From: Klebsormidium nitens
Taxonomy: Eukaryota > Streptophyta > Klebsormidiophyceae > Klebsormidiales > Klebsormidiaceae
Direction of reading: 5' to 3'
Length of the DNA: 34,844 nt
Assembly: GCA_000708835.1 (NCBI GenBank)
Contig: DF237213.1
Location: 42,338-77,181, forward strand
Shown: positions 20,101-30,598 of the stretch, piece after piece
Numbering within the stretch: the stretch's first letter is position 1
Layout of the letters: each line of letters starts with the position of its first letter
Position numbers and translations under genes: made by a program
The notes under the pieces: model-generated
What the model saw: the letters and a program-made list of their open reading frames with translations, nothing else
What the model was told of the DNA's origin: nothing
Database searches by the model: none

Positions 20101-22892
20101 CGCCACCGACAGCGGCAGCGGGCGCGGGGGCAGCACGGGGAGCAGCCGCGCGGGCAGCAGCGAGGGGCGGCGCGGGCCGGTGTACCGCATGAAGATGCAA
20201 AAGTTCCAGCTGGCAGCCATCAAGGCCAACCAGGTCGGGGGGGGGCCGCCCACCGGGTGGGAGGCCGTGCCCGAGGAGGGGGCCACGCCGGGGAAGGGCC
20301 TGCCAGGCACCGAGCCAGGTAGAGATTAAGACTTACTTTAATATGCCAGAGGCTTGCTGCAGATCTCCCTGAGCATCTCACGTGTCACTCCCTAGTCTAT
20401 CACTTCGTGGTTAGCGTACCCACACCACTGTCCCATGTCTCTCTTTGTTTGGCGGTTGCTAAAACCTCGTGTTCAGGGGGAATATACACCATAGTTTTCG
20501 GGTTCCCTTCTACGCGTCTCCTTTCGTGGTGACAGTGAAATGCTCGACTCATCGAAATTTGCAACAGGCACTTTGAAGCCCGTCTGACTCGGGTTGTTTC
20601 TCCATACAGGCCCCTCCGTCGCCACTGACGCGCCGCCTGCTGCCATGCATTCCGAGCCTCAGGACGTCCGTGACTGGGTGCGCCCCAAGCTGAGGCCGGA
20701 CAGAGCAGGCCCTCTGTTGGACACTCCGGGACCCAGCAGGTCAGACTGCCGGCTTCTGATTGTCACCCGCTCATGCAGTCTTCCGTTAACATAGACTCTA
20801 AAGAGTCCCCCAATATTCTGGTTTGTGTTTTAGAATGCGTCGCCCTTCTCCTGCTTCCGTAACAGGTTCATTTTTCCGTGCCTCGTCCATCTCGTTCTGC
20901 TCCCTGTTCGTCAGCGTTGTGCTTGTTCCAGCTCCACCCAAGCTTACCCGGCCCACTTTTTGCAGCAGGCGGCACTTGCCGGTGCCCGTTCGTGAATCTT
21001 TCCTGTTTCCATATTCACAGTTCTCCTGGTCCAGTCGCCTCACTCTTGCGTCTTCTTGCAGGCGGCTAGCTGTGCCCCCTGCCGCAAGAGCGCCCCACAG
21101 GGCAGAGCCCGAGAGGCAGGACCGGCCGCCTGCGCCAGCTCAGCCCACAGCCGCAGATGAAAGAGCAGAGCCAGAAGGGGGTTTTCCTGCAGAAGAGGCA
21201 GTCCGAGCAACGGGATGGGGTGATGCGGAGGGGGCAGAGCAAGAAGCGTTGGCAGGGACTGAGGAGGTCGAGGCACGTGGTTGGACCGAGCCGCCACGAA
21301 GGCGAGAAGAGGCCAGCAAGGCAGGCGCGCACCGGGGGGAGAGGCGCGGCGGCAGGCTGGACGAGAGGGCGCGATCAGCCGAGGTGTACAACGAAGCGAA
21401 CGGGGGTTCAGCTCAGGAGACAGACGTGGCGGTGGGAGCGGAAGAGCCCGGGGCGCCAACGGGGTGGGGAGGCGACGTGGCGGGGCCGTCGGCAGTGCAG
21501 AGTGAGCCGAAGGCGTACCCTCAGGATGAGAGGGGAGCATCAGGGGGCCTGGGTGTCGCGGATTACGCCGAAATTAGCGAGGAGCGCGAGTATGGCATGG
21601 CACCGGCAGACGAGGCGCAGCCAACCGGCTGGCCGGAAGAGGGGAAGGCCGAGCGGGGAGGGCCGTACGAGGGGCACACAGGCGTTGCGGCTGGCGAAGC
21701 CACGAGAGAAGACCCGCACGCTGACGTCAGCATGGAGTACGAGGAGTCGTGGGACGGCGAGGATGACGCAAGCGCGTCGGAAGCGGAGAGCTCTCCTCGG
21801 GGCGGCTTGCAGAAGGCGCCGCTTCGGATTGGGGCGCAGGACGTGCGGCTGGTGGAGGGGACGCTGCCGGCCACAGCGCTCAAGCGCAGCACCGTCAATC
21901 CGACGCTGCTGCCAGGGACACAGCGCGGCGCGGGGCAAGCGCAGGAAGCGGCGAGCCGCATGGAGGTCGGGGTGCAGGATGCACGGCTGCTGCCCGTGGA
22001 ACGGTCAGAGAGGCTGGAGAGATCGGGACAGCGCAAGAAAAAAGACCGGAAGGGGAAGGGGAGCAGGGAGAAGAAGGAGCGGAGGCGCGAGGAGAGGAGG
22101 CTCGAGGAGAGGAGGCGCCGCTCGGGTGGTTCGAGAACGCCGCAGGGGGCCTCGCCTGGCGGGGACCTCAGCGAGAGAGGCGTGCTACCCGGTCCTTTGC
22201 GGCAGACGCCCGGTGCCAGTGGGAATAACACGCCGTCGCCGTCCCGAGTTCCCCCCTCCGGGTGGAATGCGGGGGGGGGATCCCCGGTGACGCCCGCCAG
22301 CATCCTGCAGGCCGTGGAGCAGCCGAGCCCCGGGGGGCGGAGCAGCCGGCTGAGGAAGGAAGGAGGGGGCAGGGGGACCAAGGAGCAGGCACAAACAGCG
22401 AATGAAGGACGGACTTGGCAGGACGCGGCAGAGGCGTCCGTGCAAGAGCGGGCCAGCAATCGCGCAGGTGCATCGTTGGCAGCCGACACGGAGGCGGGCA
22501 TTCTGGGGAAGGGCGGGCCGGTGGCGCCGAGCAGGACGAGCGAGGATTGGCCGCGGGACTCCACTGGAAGACGAGCCAGCAGTCAGCGCCGCAGTGCCGG
22601 GAATGCACAGGGTACCCAACCCGATGCCGCGAGAGACGTGAGCCAGGACAGCAGCCACCTACAGCGAGAAGAGGGGTCGTCCCAAAAGCGCGAAGTAGGC
22701 AGCGTTGGAATCGAGGCAGCGGGGGGGGGCAAGGAGAGCGACGCTGGGGGGGCCGGGGGTGATGCAGACAAGCAGAGCAGTGGCAGCGGCGGGCAGCGCG
22801 GCAGCAGTGGCCAGTCAGCCAAGCGGGCGGTCCGACCGTCGGGAGTGTGGTCTGTGCGAGATAGGCGAGGGACGTCGACCAGTTCTGCGTGA
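14123..22892 (+). CDS. FMRP-like tandem KH protein with GW/WG tail
   Basis: Exons are 14123-15250, 15557-15718, 15970-16218, 16451-16540, 16772-20318, 20610-20739 and 21062-22892, giving about 2378 aa with matching phases. An upstream in-frame stop fixes the start. Residues 1-320 are Ser/Ala-rich and disordered. Residues 323-376 may be a divergent KH-like fold. KH1 (about 410-468) has a GVNG loop at 422-425 and ends in AVAAARSRLEY. KH2 starts at 469 (DVWCLPTARDLL), has a degenerate loop QSSG (481-484), then an acidic insert, then VSLVGCKAVLAEAARVVEGQ. The order KH1-KH2-insert-strand-helix matches the FMRP/FXR family. The tail (544-2378) is low-complexity with 15 GW or WG dipeptides, at Trp562, 629, 682, 731, 844, 912, 958, 1540, 1555, 1706, 1821, 1843, 1904, 1959 and 2170. 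Several have the form TGWGD or SGWGD. A Lys/Arg-rich stretch near 22036-22135 could be a nuclear signal. RNA binding is well supported by family. Argonaute binding by the GW tail is inference. The large exon 5 may hide alternative introns. Confidence 0.85.
15557..16540 (+). other. tandem KH-encoding exons 2-4
   Basis: Three consecutive symmetric phase-0 exons (162, 249 and 90 nt) encode the RNA-binding core of the KH/GW protein. Exon 2 supplies a charged helix (EEKRRVKRELELIEQEF) and the first half of KH1 including GVNG. Exon 3 supplies the rest of KH1, the start of KH2 and an acidic insert. Exon 4 supplies the last strand and helix of KH2. Because each exon is a multiple of three, skipping any of them would keep the frame but break a KH fold. 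Confidence 0.75.
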
Positions 22893-24639
22893 ACCAAAGC
22901 CGACTTTAGTTTTGCAGGTCACTTTGTCTATGGTGGTACTTGGTTAGATCCGAGTCAAACAGTTTGAGGCGGTGCCAGGGCATGTATGTAGCGGGGCTAT
23001 GATGCGCAGTGCGTTCCAGTGGTCTTGTTCTGTGTTCAGTCAATGCTGCTATAGCTTGATCTTGATGAATCAATACCTAGTCGACAGCGATAAGCACGCC
23101 AGGTACTTGTTTGTGAAACAGCTTTGCTTAACCGCTGGCGGGCCTTTGATAACCTGATACTCGATCGTCCTTCCCACCTTGCTGGTATCTTTTATTGGTG
23201 GTCAAAGTGACGTTGAGTTGGTCAAGTCGAACTGAGATAGACAAGCATATGCTTTATCGTGAAGGCTTGATCTCTTTGCTTGGTTGATTGCGGCCCTAAG
23301 CAGGTCGCTTTGCCAATTTGATCGAAAGATCGTGACTCAGTGAAATGGTCAATTCTTTCAACAGACTCCCTTGTGACGAATTTTGATCACTCATTGTGGC
23401 TTGCATCGCAACGAGGGCCGCCCCGTGTGCATGGCATGTCCGACCAACTTGAGGCGGCTGCCCACGCTGAGCGCAGCGGCAGGCTTCCTGTTACTGTGCG
23501 GATCTTCGTGTTAGTGGCTTGGTGCGCAGTGCTGATGCCATGCATGGCGGACTTGAAAACTTGACGTTTTTGACTAATTGCATGTGAGTGACCGTCGCGG
23601 CTCGATCCGTTCAATCCAGGAGCAGAGACGTACGTAACAAATAATTGCATATATATGATCGTAAGCTTGAGTCAGCATGCAATCAAAGTCCAGCCTGTCG
23701 AATATGCATCAACACTGTTACACCGCGAGCAATGATGGCGACTCGGCGAGAGCTCTGGCCAGGCTCATGGCTGGCACTGTAAGCGCTCGCGGAGTCAGCT
23801 GACCGCGAGCCCGGCGCGAGCTGCCACAACTTGTCACGATAAGGATTTGATCGTCATTCGCGCACAAAAATGCATCAGTATTATTGCATCATGTGCGCAC
23901 ATTCCGTACCCACCGTATGCTGCCAACAAGCGACTGGACAGCAAGTTTAGCAGCTGAGGCCCGGGCCAGCCGGGCCCGCGGCCTGTAAGCAAATCACTCA
24001 TGAGATTGCCAATGTTGGATTGACCTGGATCGGCGCCTGAAGCCTCATTTCATGCATCGTGCGCGCAATGGTGCCATGAATCACATGCTTGTGCAAGGGC
24101 ATTGTACATGAAGGGTCCATGGGTGAGTCCGGGCGACGATGCCAGCAAATGAATGCATGGTTTGGTATGCAACCGGGGCCCTGCATCATTGCATTCCGCT
24201 GCATTTTCCACCTTTGCTTGGTTCAAGATCATGACATCAGATCGATCGCACCATTGCCTGGCACATGGCTTTCATTCGGGGTGGCTCGCGCGTACGAATG
24301 TGATTGCTAGACAAAAGGAGGGCCGCGAGCTGCTCGTCCGATCAGGAAGATGGGGCGAATGTACGGTCAGACCTGCGACGTGTGACTATTTCTATGTTCG
24401 TCCCATCTTCCTGACGAGCAGCGCGGCCCTGTTAGTACGAGACAATCATTGCTTTGCGGACTGTCTGGGCGAATATTGAAGGCCGGTATCAGCGAGTTGT
24501 TGACCTTTCTAGCTTACGCAGCCCTTGCAACTAATTTACCGAAATGCGTCTTCAGGGAACTTTCTGATCGACATATCGCTACACATATTGATTCGACGAC
24601 TTGAGGCACGTACATTTGACTCGTCAAAGTACGCAGACC
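22893..24639. other. intergenic, convergent gene ends
   Basis: About 1.7 kb lies between the stop of the KH/GW gene and the most distal possible stop of the minus-strand Arg/Pro-rich gene. I see no exon with family resemblance. The short open frames at 23340-23564 and 24153-24479 look random. The notable content is the foldback at 24319-24430. Confidence 0.6.
24319..24430. repeat. strong hairpin, possible small-RNA precursor
   Basis: The left arm 24319-24359 and right arm 24397-24430 pair over about 35 positions in blocks of 9, 9, 12 and 4 bp plus one G-U. The left arm carries bulges of 2 and about 5 nt, and the loop is 37 nt. The outer block is AGGGCCGCG with CGCGGCCCT, and the longest inner block is CAGGAAGATGGG with CCCATCTTCCTG. 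The size and loop fit a plant-type pre-miRNA or a short foldback insertion. No expression evidence is visible. Confidence 0.6.
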
Positions 24640-26518
24640 TCATCTCAGAGGTCTTTGGTGGGAGTGACGGCTTCCACCCTCTCTGGTTGCTGAGACCTCC
24701 GTACGGCTTGGCTCGCAAGATGGCCCGCTTGCCGTTCCGCTAGCTGCAGCAAAAGATGAGGCACGGCCTGACCAACATGACAGAGCTCTCCTTCTAAGCC
24801 GAATGCAGGATTCTGGCCTTCCATGCTGCCTCAGGCATTTAAAGCACAAGACGCGCAGTCGAAGGCCAGAAGCAAGTTCTTGAAGTGAGTTTGCTAAATG
24901 TCGAGCGCGAGTTCGACGGCGCACCTTTTCGAAGTACGTCCGTGGCCGTGCTGTCCTCGGCCGCGCTGTGGCCGGCCGCGCCGCGGGCTGTTCCGTCTGC
25001 ACCTCCATGCACACTGCCGGCGACGCCGGGCGCGCCGACTGCGGCCGCCTCGCACTCATGTTTGCTGCTTCTCCCTCCTCTTCTCGCTTGCCGCGGCAGC
25101 CCGCGCTCTCTTCTCCGCCATTCCGCCACGCGCGAACAGCCTCCAGGAAGGAAGCCTGGTTGCGCTCCTCGTCGAAGTCGCCGTCTAGGAGGGAGCCCCC
25201 AGGCTCGCCATTCCGCGCGCTCGTGCTGCCGGGGCGGTCGCGGGCCTCCGAGTACTGGGCCTGCATCCAATGAGACAAATATGGCTCGAACATGTAACGA
25301 ACGAGTGTCTCATCATGACCGCACCAGACATCGAGAAAGTCGCGTGCTGTGGACCTGGTAGATAAGGATGTGTCAAGACTATCCTGAACGACAAGGGCGC
25401 GCTTAGTTGCTGCCCAGTGCATTGGCGTCCAGCTTGGTGATGTTGCCTCTTACCGCTGGGTCGAAAGTTCTCCTTGGTGCGCCGGGCCGCTCTGTCTCCC
25501 CGGCTCCGCTCTCAGACGCTCTCTTCGGAGAAAGTGGGGGCAGCTTAGCGGGTGGCCGCCGAGGTCCAACGCCAATCCGATAGTCTGCAGGCAATCTCCC
25601 GCTGTATTAGACCCATCCAAGCAACCCTGTCTTCGAAAACGCTTGTCAAAATTGCATCCTCATTGTCATTGACACAGTCTTGAACCGTAAGATTTGGTTC
25701 TCACCTGGCATGCTACTCGTCTTGAATCCGGATGCTGTATATGCTGACCAGGACCCAGCTTTCTTGGGGCCTGCAGATGCAGGCAAAGGCCCGCTCACGT
25801 CTCTCGTGATCTGCTGCAATGGGCCGGGCTGCAGACAGTAGGTCCAACGTTCAGAGACACGGGTAGAAAGTGCACCACCGTTAAGACGGGCAAGACTGTC
25901 GAGCAAGCGGTCCATGGAGTCAAATGGCAAAGCAATGAGTGACCACCTTTGACAGGCGACTGCCAAGACACCTCATCATCCAGCTGTTGCACGGAGTCGC
26001 CTAGCATTCAGCCACTTTGAGGAAAAACTGATGCACTTTGCCCTACATCAGCCCCCACTCTGAGGTGCAATCCTCTTGTGCATCACAGCATTGTGCGCGC
26101 AGTGCGGCGGCTCACCCTGGCGCTGCCCCAGATGCCGCCTGTAGTAAGCGCACGGCGCACTTCGTCCCGCTTGTGCATCTCTTTCTGCATCGCCTCCCGC
26201 AGCTGCCGCAGCTTCCTCTCCAGCTCCGCATTCTCCTCCGCCAGCACCGAGCTCGCCTCGTGCCGCCGCGCCTTCACGCCCTCGCTCGCCGACAGCGAGT
26301 GCCTGCAGGAACGCCGTAAAAAGGTCTGACCACCTGGACCAGCTACTAGGGCACACAGCTCTCGTTGGTTCACCTTGAGCTCTGTTTGAGCCGGACGTGC
26401 CTGGAAGAGATGTAATCTCCACCTTTATTCCGGGACCAGCAAGCTCTTTGATGGTTCTCAGAAGGGCGTAACTTTCTTCAACAATACTTGTGGTGCCTTA
26501 CCTGCGCTGCGTTGCCAT
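24640..26518 (-). CDS. unrecognised Arg/Pro-rich coiled-coil protein
   Basis: Proposed exons are 26518-26502 (17 nt, MATQR), 26400-26374 (27 nt), 26302-26116, 25828-25705, 25584-25454 and 25383-24640, giving up to 409 aa with all phases matching. Exon 3 encodes a clear coiled coil (SSVLAEENAELERKLRQL and onward). Exon 5 is Pro/Arg-rich (GVGPRRPPAKLPPLSPKRA). Exon 6 begins with a conserved-looking, non-repetitive segment with RDFLDVWCGHDE, FEPYLSHWMQAQY and EERNQASFLEAVRAWRNG. It then runs into repeats of the RPQSARPAS and RPATARPRTARP type. Such Arg-Pro-Ala-Thr repeats and a FLEAVRxWR-like motif recall some ciliary proteins, but I cannot name a family. The last ~270 nt of exon 6 are Arg/Cys-rich and may be 3' UTR or intron if a downstream donor near 24920 is used. 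The first two exons are tiny and tentative. Confidence 0.6.
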
Positions 26519-27384
26519 CCTGCTGACTGAAGTAGGCAGGCTTGCTGGTGGAGTTGCAAGCCTCAAGGGTCCTTTGCTCTTCAAGCTAGCTCGTTTCAAA
26601 ACACTGTGGCTGGATCCAGTGCAAATGGGCGCAAAAGTTGCGATCTCAAGGGCGGCCTTTCTTGGGGTTTTGCAAAGCTTATATCTGCAAACCTTCAACC
26701 CGAGCTTACTGATTGTGCAACGGTACAGATGAGCAGTGTCCTTTTTGCAGCCTCGTCAAAGCTCGATTTGAAGGCCACCCGTAGCACCAGACCTTTTGTT
26801 TATTGAGCCCAAGAGCTCCTTCCGTAATACGTTTGAGATGCTTTCCACGTTCGCAGTGTTAAGTTTACAAGTTTGCCCTCGTGAAGTACTGCGCATCGGG
26901 CAATTCAATGATCTTGAAGGCAGCCTTTTAAGGCTTCAGGGCTTTGAGTTGTACGGATCCCTATGGTCAAGCAGGACCTAGGGCCCCTAGTAGCTAGATA
27001 GGTACCGTTGTACCGTAAAGATCCACAAGTGTGTCAACTACCACCCGTATGTACTCTGTCCATGCCCGTCGACGCTCAGCTATTTATTTGCAGCCGTCCA
27101 AACTCTTCATCGGACTGCTTTGATTGGGCAGAAACGCAGCGGAGGATGCAGTCACTGACATCAAAGAACCGGCTGACGTTTCACCGAGCCGGTTATGAAC
27201 AGCAAACTCTTCAACCTCAGGACGGCGGACGGCAGGAGACGGTTCATATGGGCACCTCGGCAAAATTGAAAAGGTCTGCACCATCGCAAAATGTAAGCAG
27301 CAATGCAGGCAGGGGATTGCGCGGGCGAAAACCTCAACGGCAGACCTAGGGGGGAAGACAATTCCTGAATCCTCACATGGTAGG
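26519..27384. promoter_or_regulatory. shared divergent promoter region
   Basis: About 870 bases lie between the divergent start codons of the Arg/Pro-rich gene and the FKBP gene. There is no supported exon. Short palindromic CCTAGGGGCCC-like sequence occurs near 26978-27000. No promoter element is clear enough to call. Confidence 0.45.
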
Positions 27385-30293
27385 ATGGCTTCAGCGGCGT
27401 GCCTTGTGGTTTCAGCTCCTGTGGCAGGCTGTAGTATGACATTGGACAGGCAGAACCTTACAAAATGTGAGGTGCGGGGCCTGCATCCATGCAATACGGT
27501 AGCGTCCAGCGCCCTCCGGAGTCACCCGTCCTTGCTTCCCTTTGAGGGTCCTCTGGCCCTTGTACAGTCCCTGCTGGTGCAGTCAAGAAAGCTTGGCAAG
27601 AGCGCACCACGCGCACTCCGGCAAGCATACAAATGCTGCTCAGGTGGTGAATATAATACCTCCTCAAAAACAAAGCCCCGAATAGGAGAATCTAATCCTC
27701 AAAAGAGAGAAGCAGCTATGGGTACAGCCAGGTTGCCCGATGATGTGGCCCAAAATGTGTATGCTAAAGGGGAAGAAGGTGTCCATCTTCATCGCCGAAC
27801 AATTTCTGTTTCGCTGGGCGCTGCTGTCAGCAGCATTCTTGCAATTGGGTCTACACTGGAAGGTGCTGCAGCGACTTCAGAGGGTGACCAGAAAACGAGG
27901 CAGGGTGGCGCCACTACCGACAAGGGCAGTAAGAAAGCCAATGTGTTTGAGCTGGAGGGCGGGATCAAAGCTCTGGACGTGCGGATAGGCACTGGGCCAA
28001 ATCCCAAGGAGGGGGACAAAGTGAGCACAGCCAGCCCTGTTGCTTGGTGGCAGTACTAGCAAAAGCACAGCCTCTTTGACAGCAAAAAGCTGCACCTCAG
28101 GGACAGAGTTGACAGCGTTTTGAAGTCACTTCTGTCGTGTGATTTTCAAGCTTCGACCCTGTAAAGTTCCTCCTGGTGGTTGAGCAAATGATATGCCCCA
28201 GAGTACTTCTAGCCTGTCGGATTTATTCCTTGCGGCTAGCATGTTCAATTGAATCTCAGATGATTTCTATTCCTCAAGGCCCTCACCTGGCCCTCACCTG
28301 AGACCTTTCGTCTGCAGATTGCCATCCATTATTATGGCCGTCTTGGCGCCAAGCAAGGCTGGCGATTTGACTCGTCATATGAGCACAAGGACCTGTTTGG
28401 AGTTCCAGAACCATACGTTTTCACCATTGGATCGGGGCAGGTGCGCTTTCTGGATGACAATTTCCGCTTTGGGCTGGAATGCCAGTAAGAGCGAGACAAT
28501 CATGGCATCCTTGCTACATCATCTGACGATTTGCTGAAACTCTTTTCTGGAGTATGCTCAAAAGTTGGTGATCACATGAGAGACATCGATCCACTGCTGC
28601 TTAGATGTGAGGTGCTTTCTTGAAAATGAGAGTCAAGGAGTACCACGGGCGTCCTTTCCCCGCTGGCCAGAAGTAGTTTTCCAGACAACGTCAAAGACGA
28701 TCTTGAGTGGCTGCCGCACAGATAATGTCTGCTCGGACTTTCAGTATATCATAGCTTTTAGACCATCACAGATACTGCTCTTATGACAGAATGTCTTGAA
28801 AGGCCTGCATCGCAAAGCAATAAGATGTCGGGTTATTCTAGCCAGAAAAATGGAACTCACATGGCTGCGGTTTGATGATTGAGGAAGGATATCGTGCATG
28901 GTTGGTCGGCTGTGAAAGACGAGGTGCATCCCAACACTCAGTTTGAATCTAGCATGGCCACCTTTCACGACCTTGAAAGTGAATCAAGTCTTCTGAATCT
29001 TTTGGTTGGTTTTCAACAGTTACTGACTTCCTCGCTTGCAACGGTTCTCTCATGGCTAGTAGCCGAAGACCCAATTGCCCACCATTTGTCCTTATTTATC
29101 ACTAAGGGCGCGAGCTCTTCTTAACCAGGGATGAAATGCAATGCGGGCAGACAACCGTTTGAAGGGCTGCCAGTCTCGACGGTTCTGGCAACCACAGGCG
29201 GTAGAGACTGATCAACTCGACTGTAGAAAATCATTAGTAGCTCATGTTACCATGCAGGTCATTGCTGGCATTGACACCGCGGTTCGGAGCATGCGAGTGG
29301 GCGGCATCAGGAGGGTCGTAATTCCGCCCGACCAGGGCTACCAGAACAAGGAACAAGGACCAGTGCCGCCAGACGTAAGGACGCCCTGCAAAGCAACAGA
29401 ACTCGCTAGATAATCACTTGGGTCCTGGATCAAATTCACGAAACGTCTGATAACCTGAAGTGCCTCAAATGAGTCGCCGCGGTCGGCCTGTTGGAAAAAC
29501 CTGCCACGCCTTCTTTCATCTGGAGAAGCCCCAGTTGGTCCTTCTGGCTTGAAATTTTGCAACCCGCAAGTTTTGTTGCCACAAGGCTTACGCTTAGTCT
29601 TGCAGGTTCAATGAGAGGGCTCTGTGAACTTCTGTGAGACAACCTCTTTGGAAGGTAGTTGGTCAGGTTACATATGCTTAAACGTCCCTGTGTTCTTCGA
29701 ATGGCACAATTGCTGATGCTTATTGACCCATGCGCTAAGCAGGTTGCAGTATCGCCCATTGGCGCACATTTGCATAGCACCTAGCTGACTATTCGACATC
29801 TTCAATTTGAGCGTTACGAAAAAGCTGACAATGCTCCTCGAGCTTCGATCCGCCACTTCTTAGTTTGAGACGGAAACTCTTCCCCCATTTTTTGGTATGC
29901 GAACAGGGGCAGCAGGCTGGTCAATCCTGTTTTGGTCAAAACTGCTGCGGTTCTTGAAGTCCATGACACAGCCACATCAGACCGTCAGCTCTATTTGTTT
30001 TGTATATTATCGTTTGCCACAAGCTGGTAATCAGTCGTTTTTACTTTTGACTGCGCGGCAAAGTCAGAAGGGTCGCGCACTTATGGTCTAGGGCGCAGTA
30101 GAGTCGAGTATATGAGTTACATGATGCTCTTTGTTCGAACAGCGAAGGCCATTTCTCTTATTGTCTTCTGCAGTTCTTTGATCGGCAACGACTTTACACG
30201 ACCATCTTCAACCCAACAAGGCTAGCAAACGGGGAGGGAGCAACTCTAGGAACGGTTATCTTCGACCTCGAGCTCGTCCGGATACAGTCGTGA
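27385..30293 (+). CDS. FKBP-type peptidyl-prolyl isomerase, thylakoid lumen
   Basis: Exons are 27385-28020, 28318-28440, 29258-29374 and 30174-30293, giving 331 aa with all introns in phase 0. Introns 2 and 3 are about 800 nt each. Residues 1-130 are a Ser/Ala/Arg-rich chloroplast transit region. Then comes a twin-arginine signal: HRRTISVSLGAAV (RR at 137-138), a hydrophobic core and an AAA cleavage site near 161-163. This predicts Tat export into the thylakoid lumen. The FKBP fold follows: ALDVRIGTGPNPKEGDK, IAIHYYGRL, WRFDSSYE, YVFTIGSGQ, VIAGIDTAVRSMRVGGIRRVVIPPDQGY and a C-terminal ANGEGATLGTVIFDLELV. Most active-site positions are kept, but the Trp of the FKBP12 VIxGW motif is Ile here, as in several weakly active lumenal FKBPs. 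Plants have many lumenal FKBPs (16 to 20 classes) that assist photosystem assembly. This one belongs to that set, but I cannot fix the subclass. Confidence 0.92.
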
Positions 30294-30497
30294 GGAAAGA
30301 ACAACTGATCGACTTGTATGCAGAACCCGGGTGGACACCAAACGACTGGCTGCAGTGTTTGTGCAGATTTCTTCAGCAGCATATAGGCCTGAGGGTCGGA
30401 GCATACAGATAAGTTTGCAGTAGATTGATTGCTTAGTAAGCAGAGCTAGAACTTACCTAAGATGACGTACATAAAATGCTCTGATGTGTTGAAATAG

Positions 30498-30598
30498 CTG
30501 AGTGCGGTACGGTGCGTCAAGACCGAGCCGCCTGATAAGCCGAACGAACAGAGTTGCAACATCATGCAGCTTCTCAGGCGTGTACTAACCGCACTCAG
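30498..30598. repeat. imperfect foldback, 101 nt
   Basis: CTGAGTGCGGT at 30498-30508 is the exact reverse complement of 30588-30598. Inside it, CGCCTGATAAGC (30529-30540) pairs with GCTTCTCAGGCG (30569-30580) at 11 of 12 positions. The two helices share one axis with an asymmetric internal loop. It lies about 200 nt after the FKBP stop, so it may sit in that 3' UTR. Confidence 0.55.

Noticed and set aside
21563-22564. 333-aa minus-strand open frame opposite exon 7 of the KH/GW gene
   Set aside because: Low-complexity composition mirrors the plus-strand Arg/Glu/Gly codons. No motif or splice context supports it.
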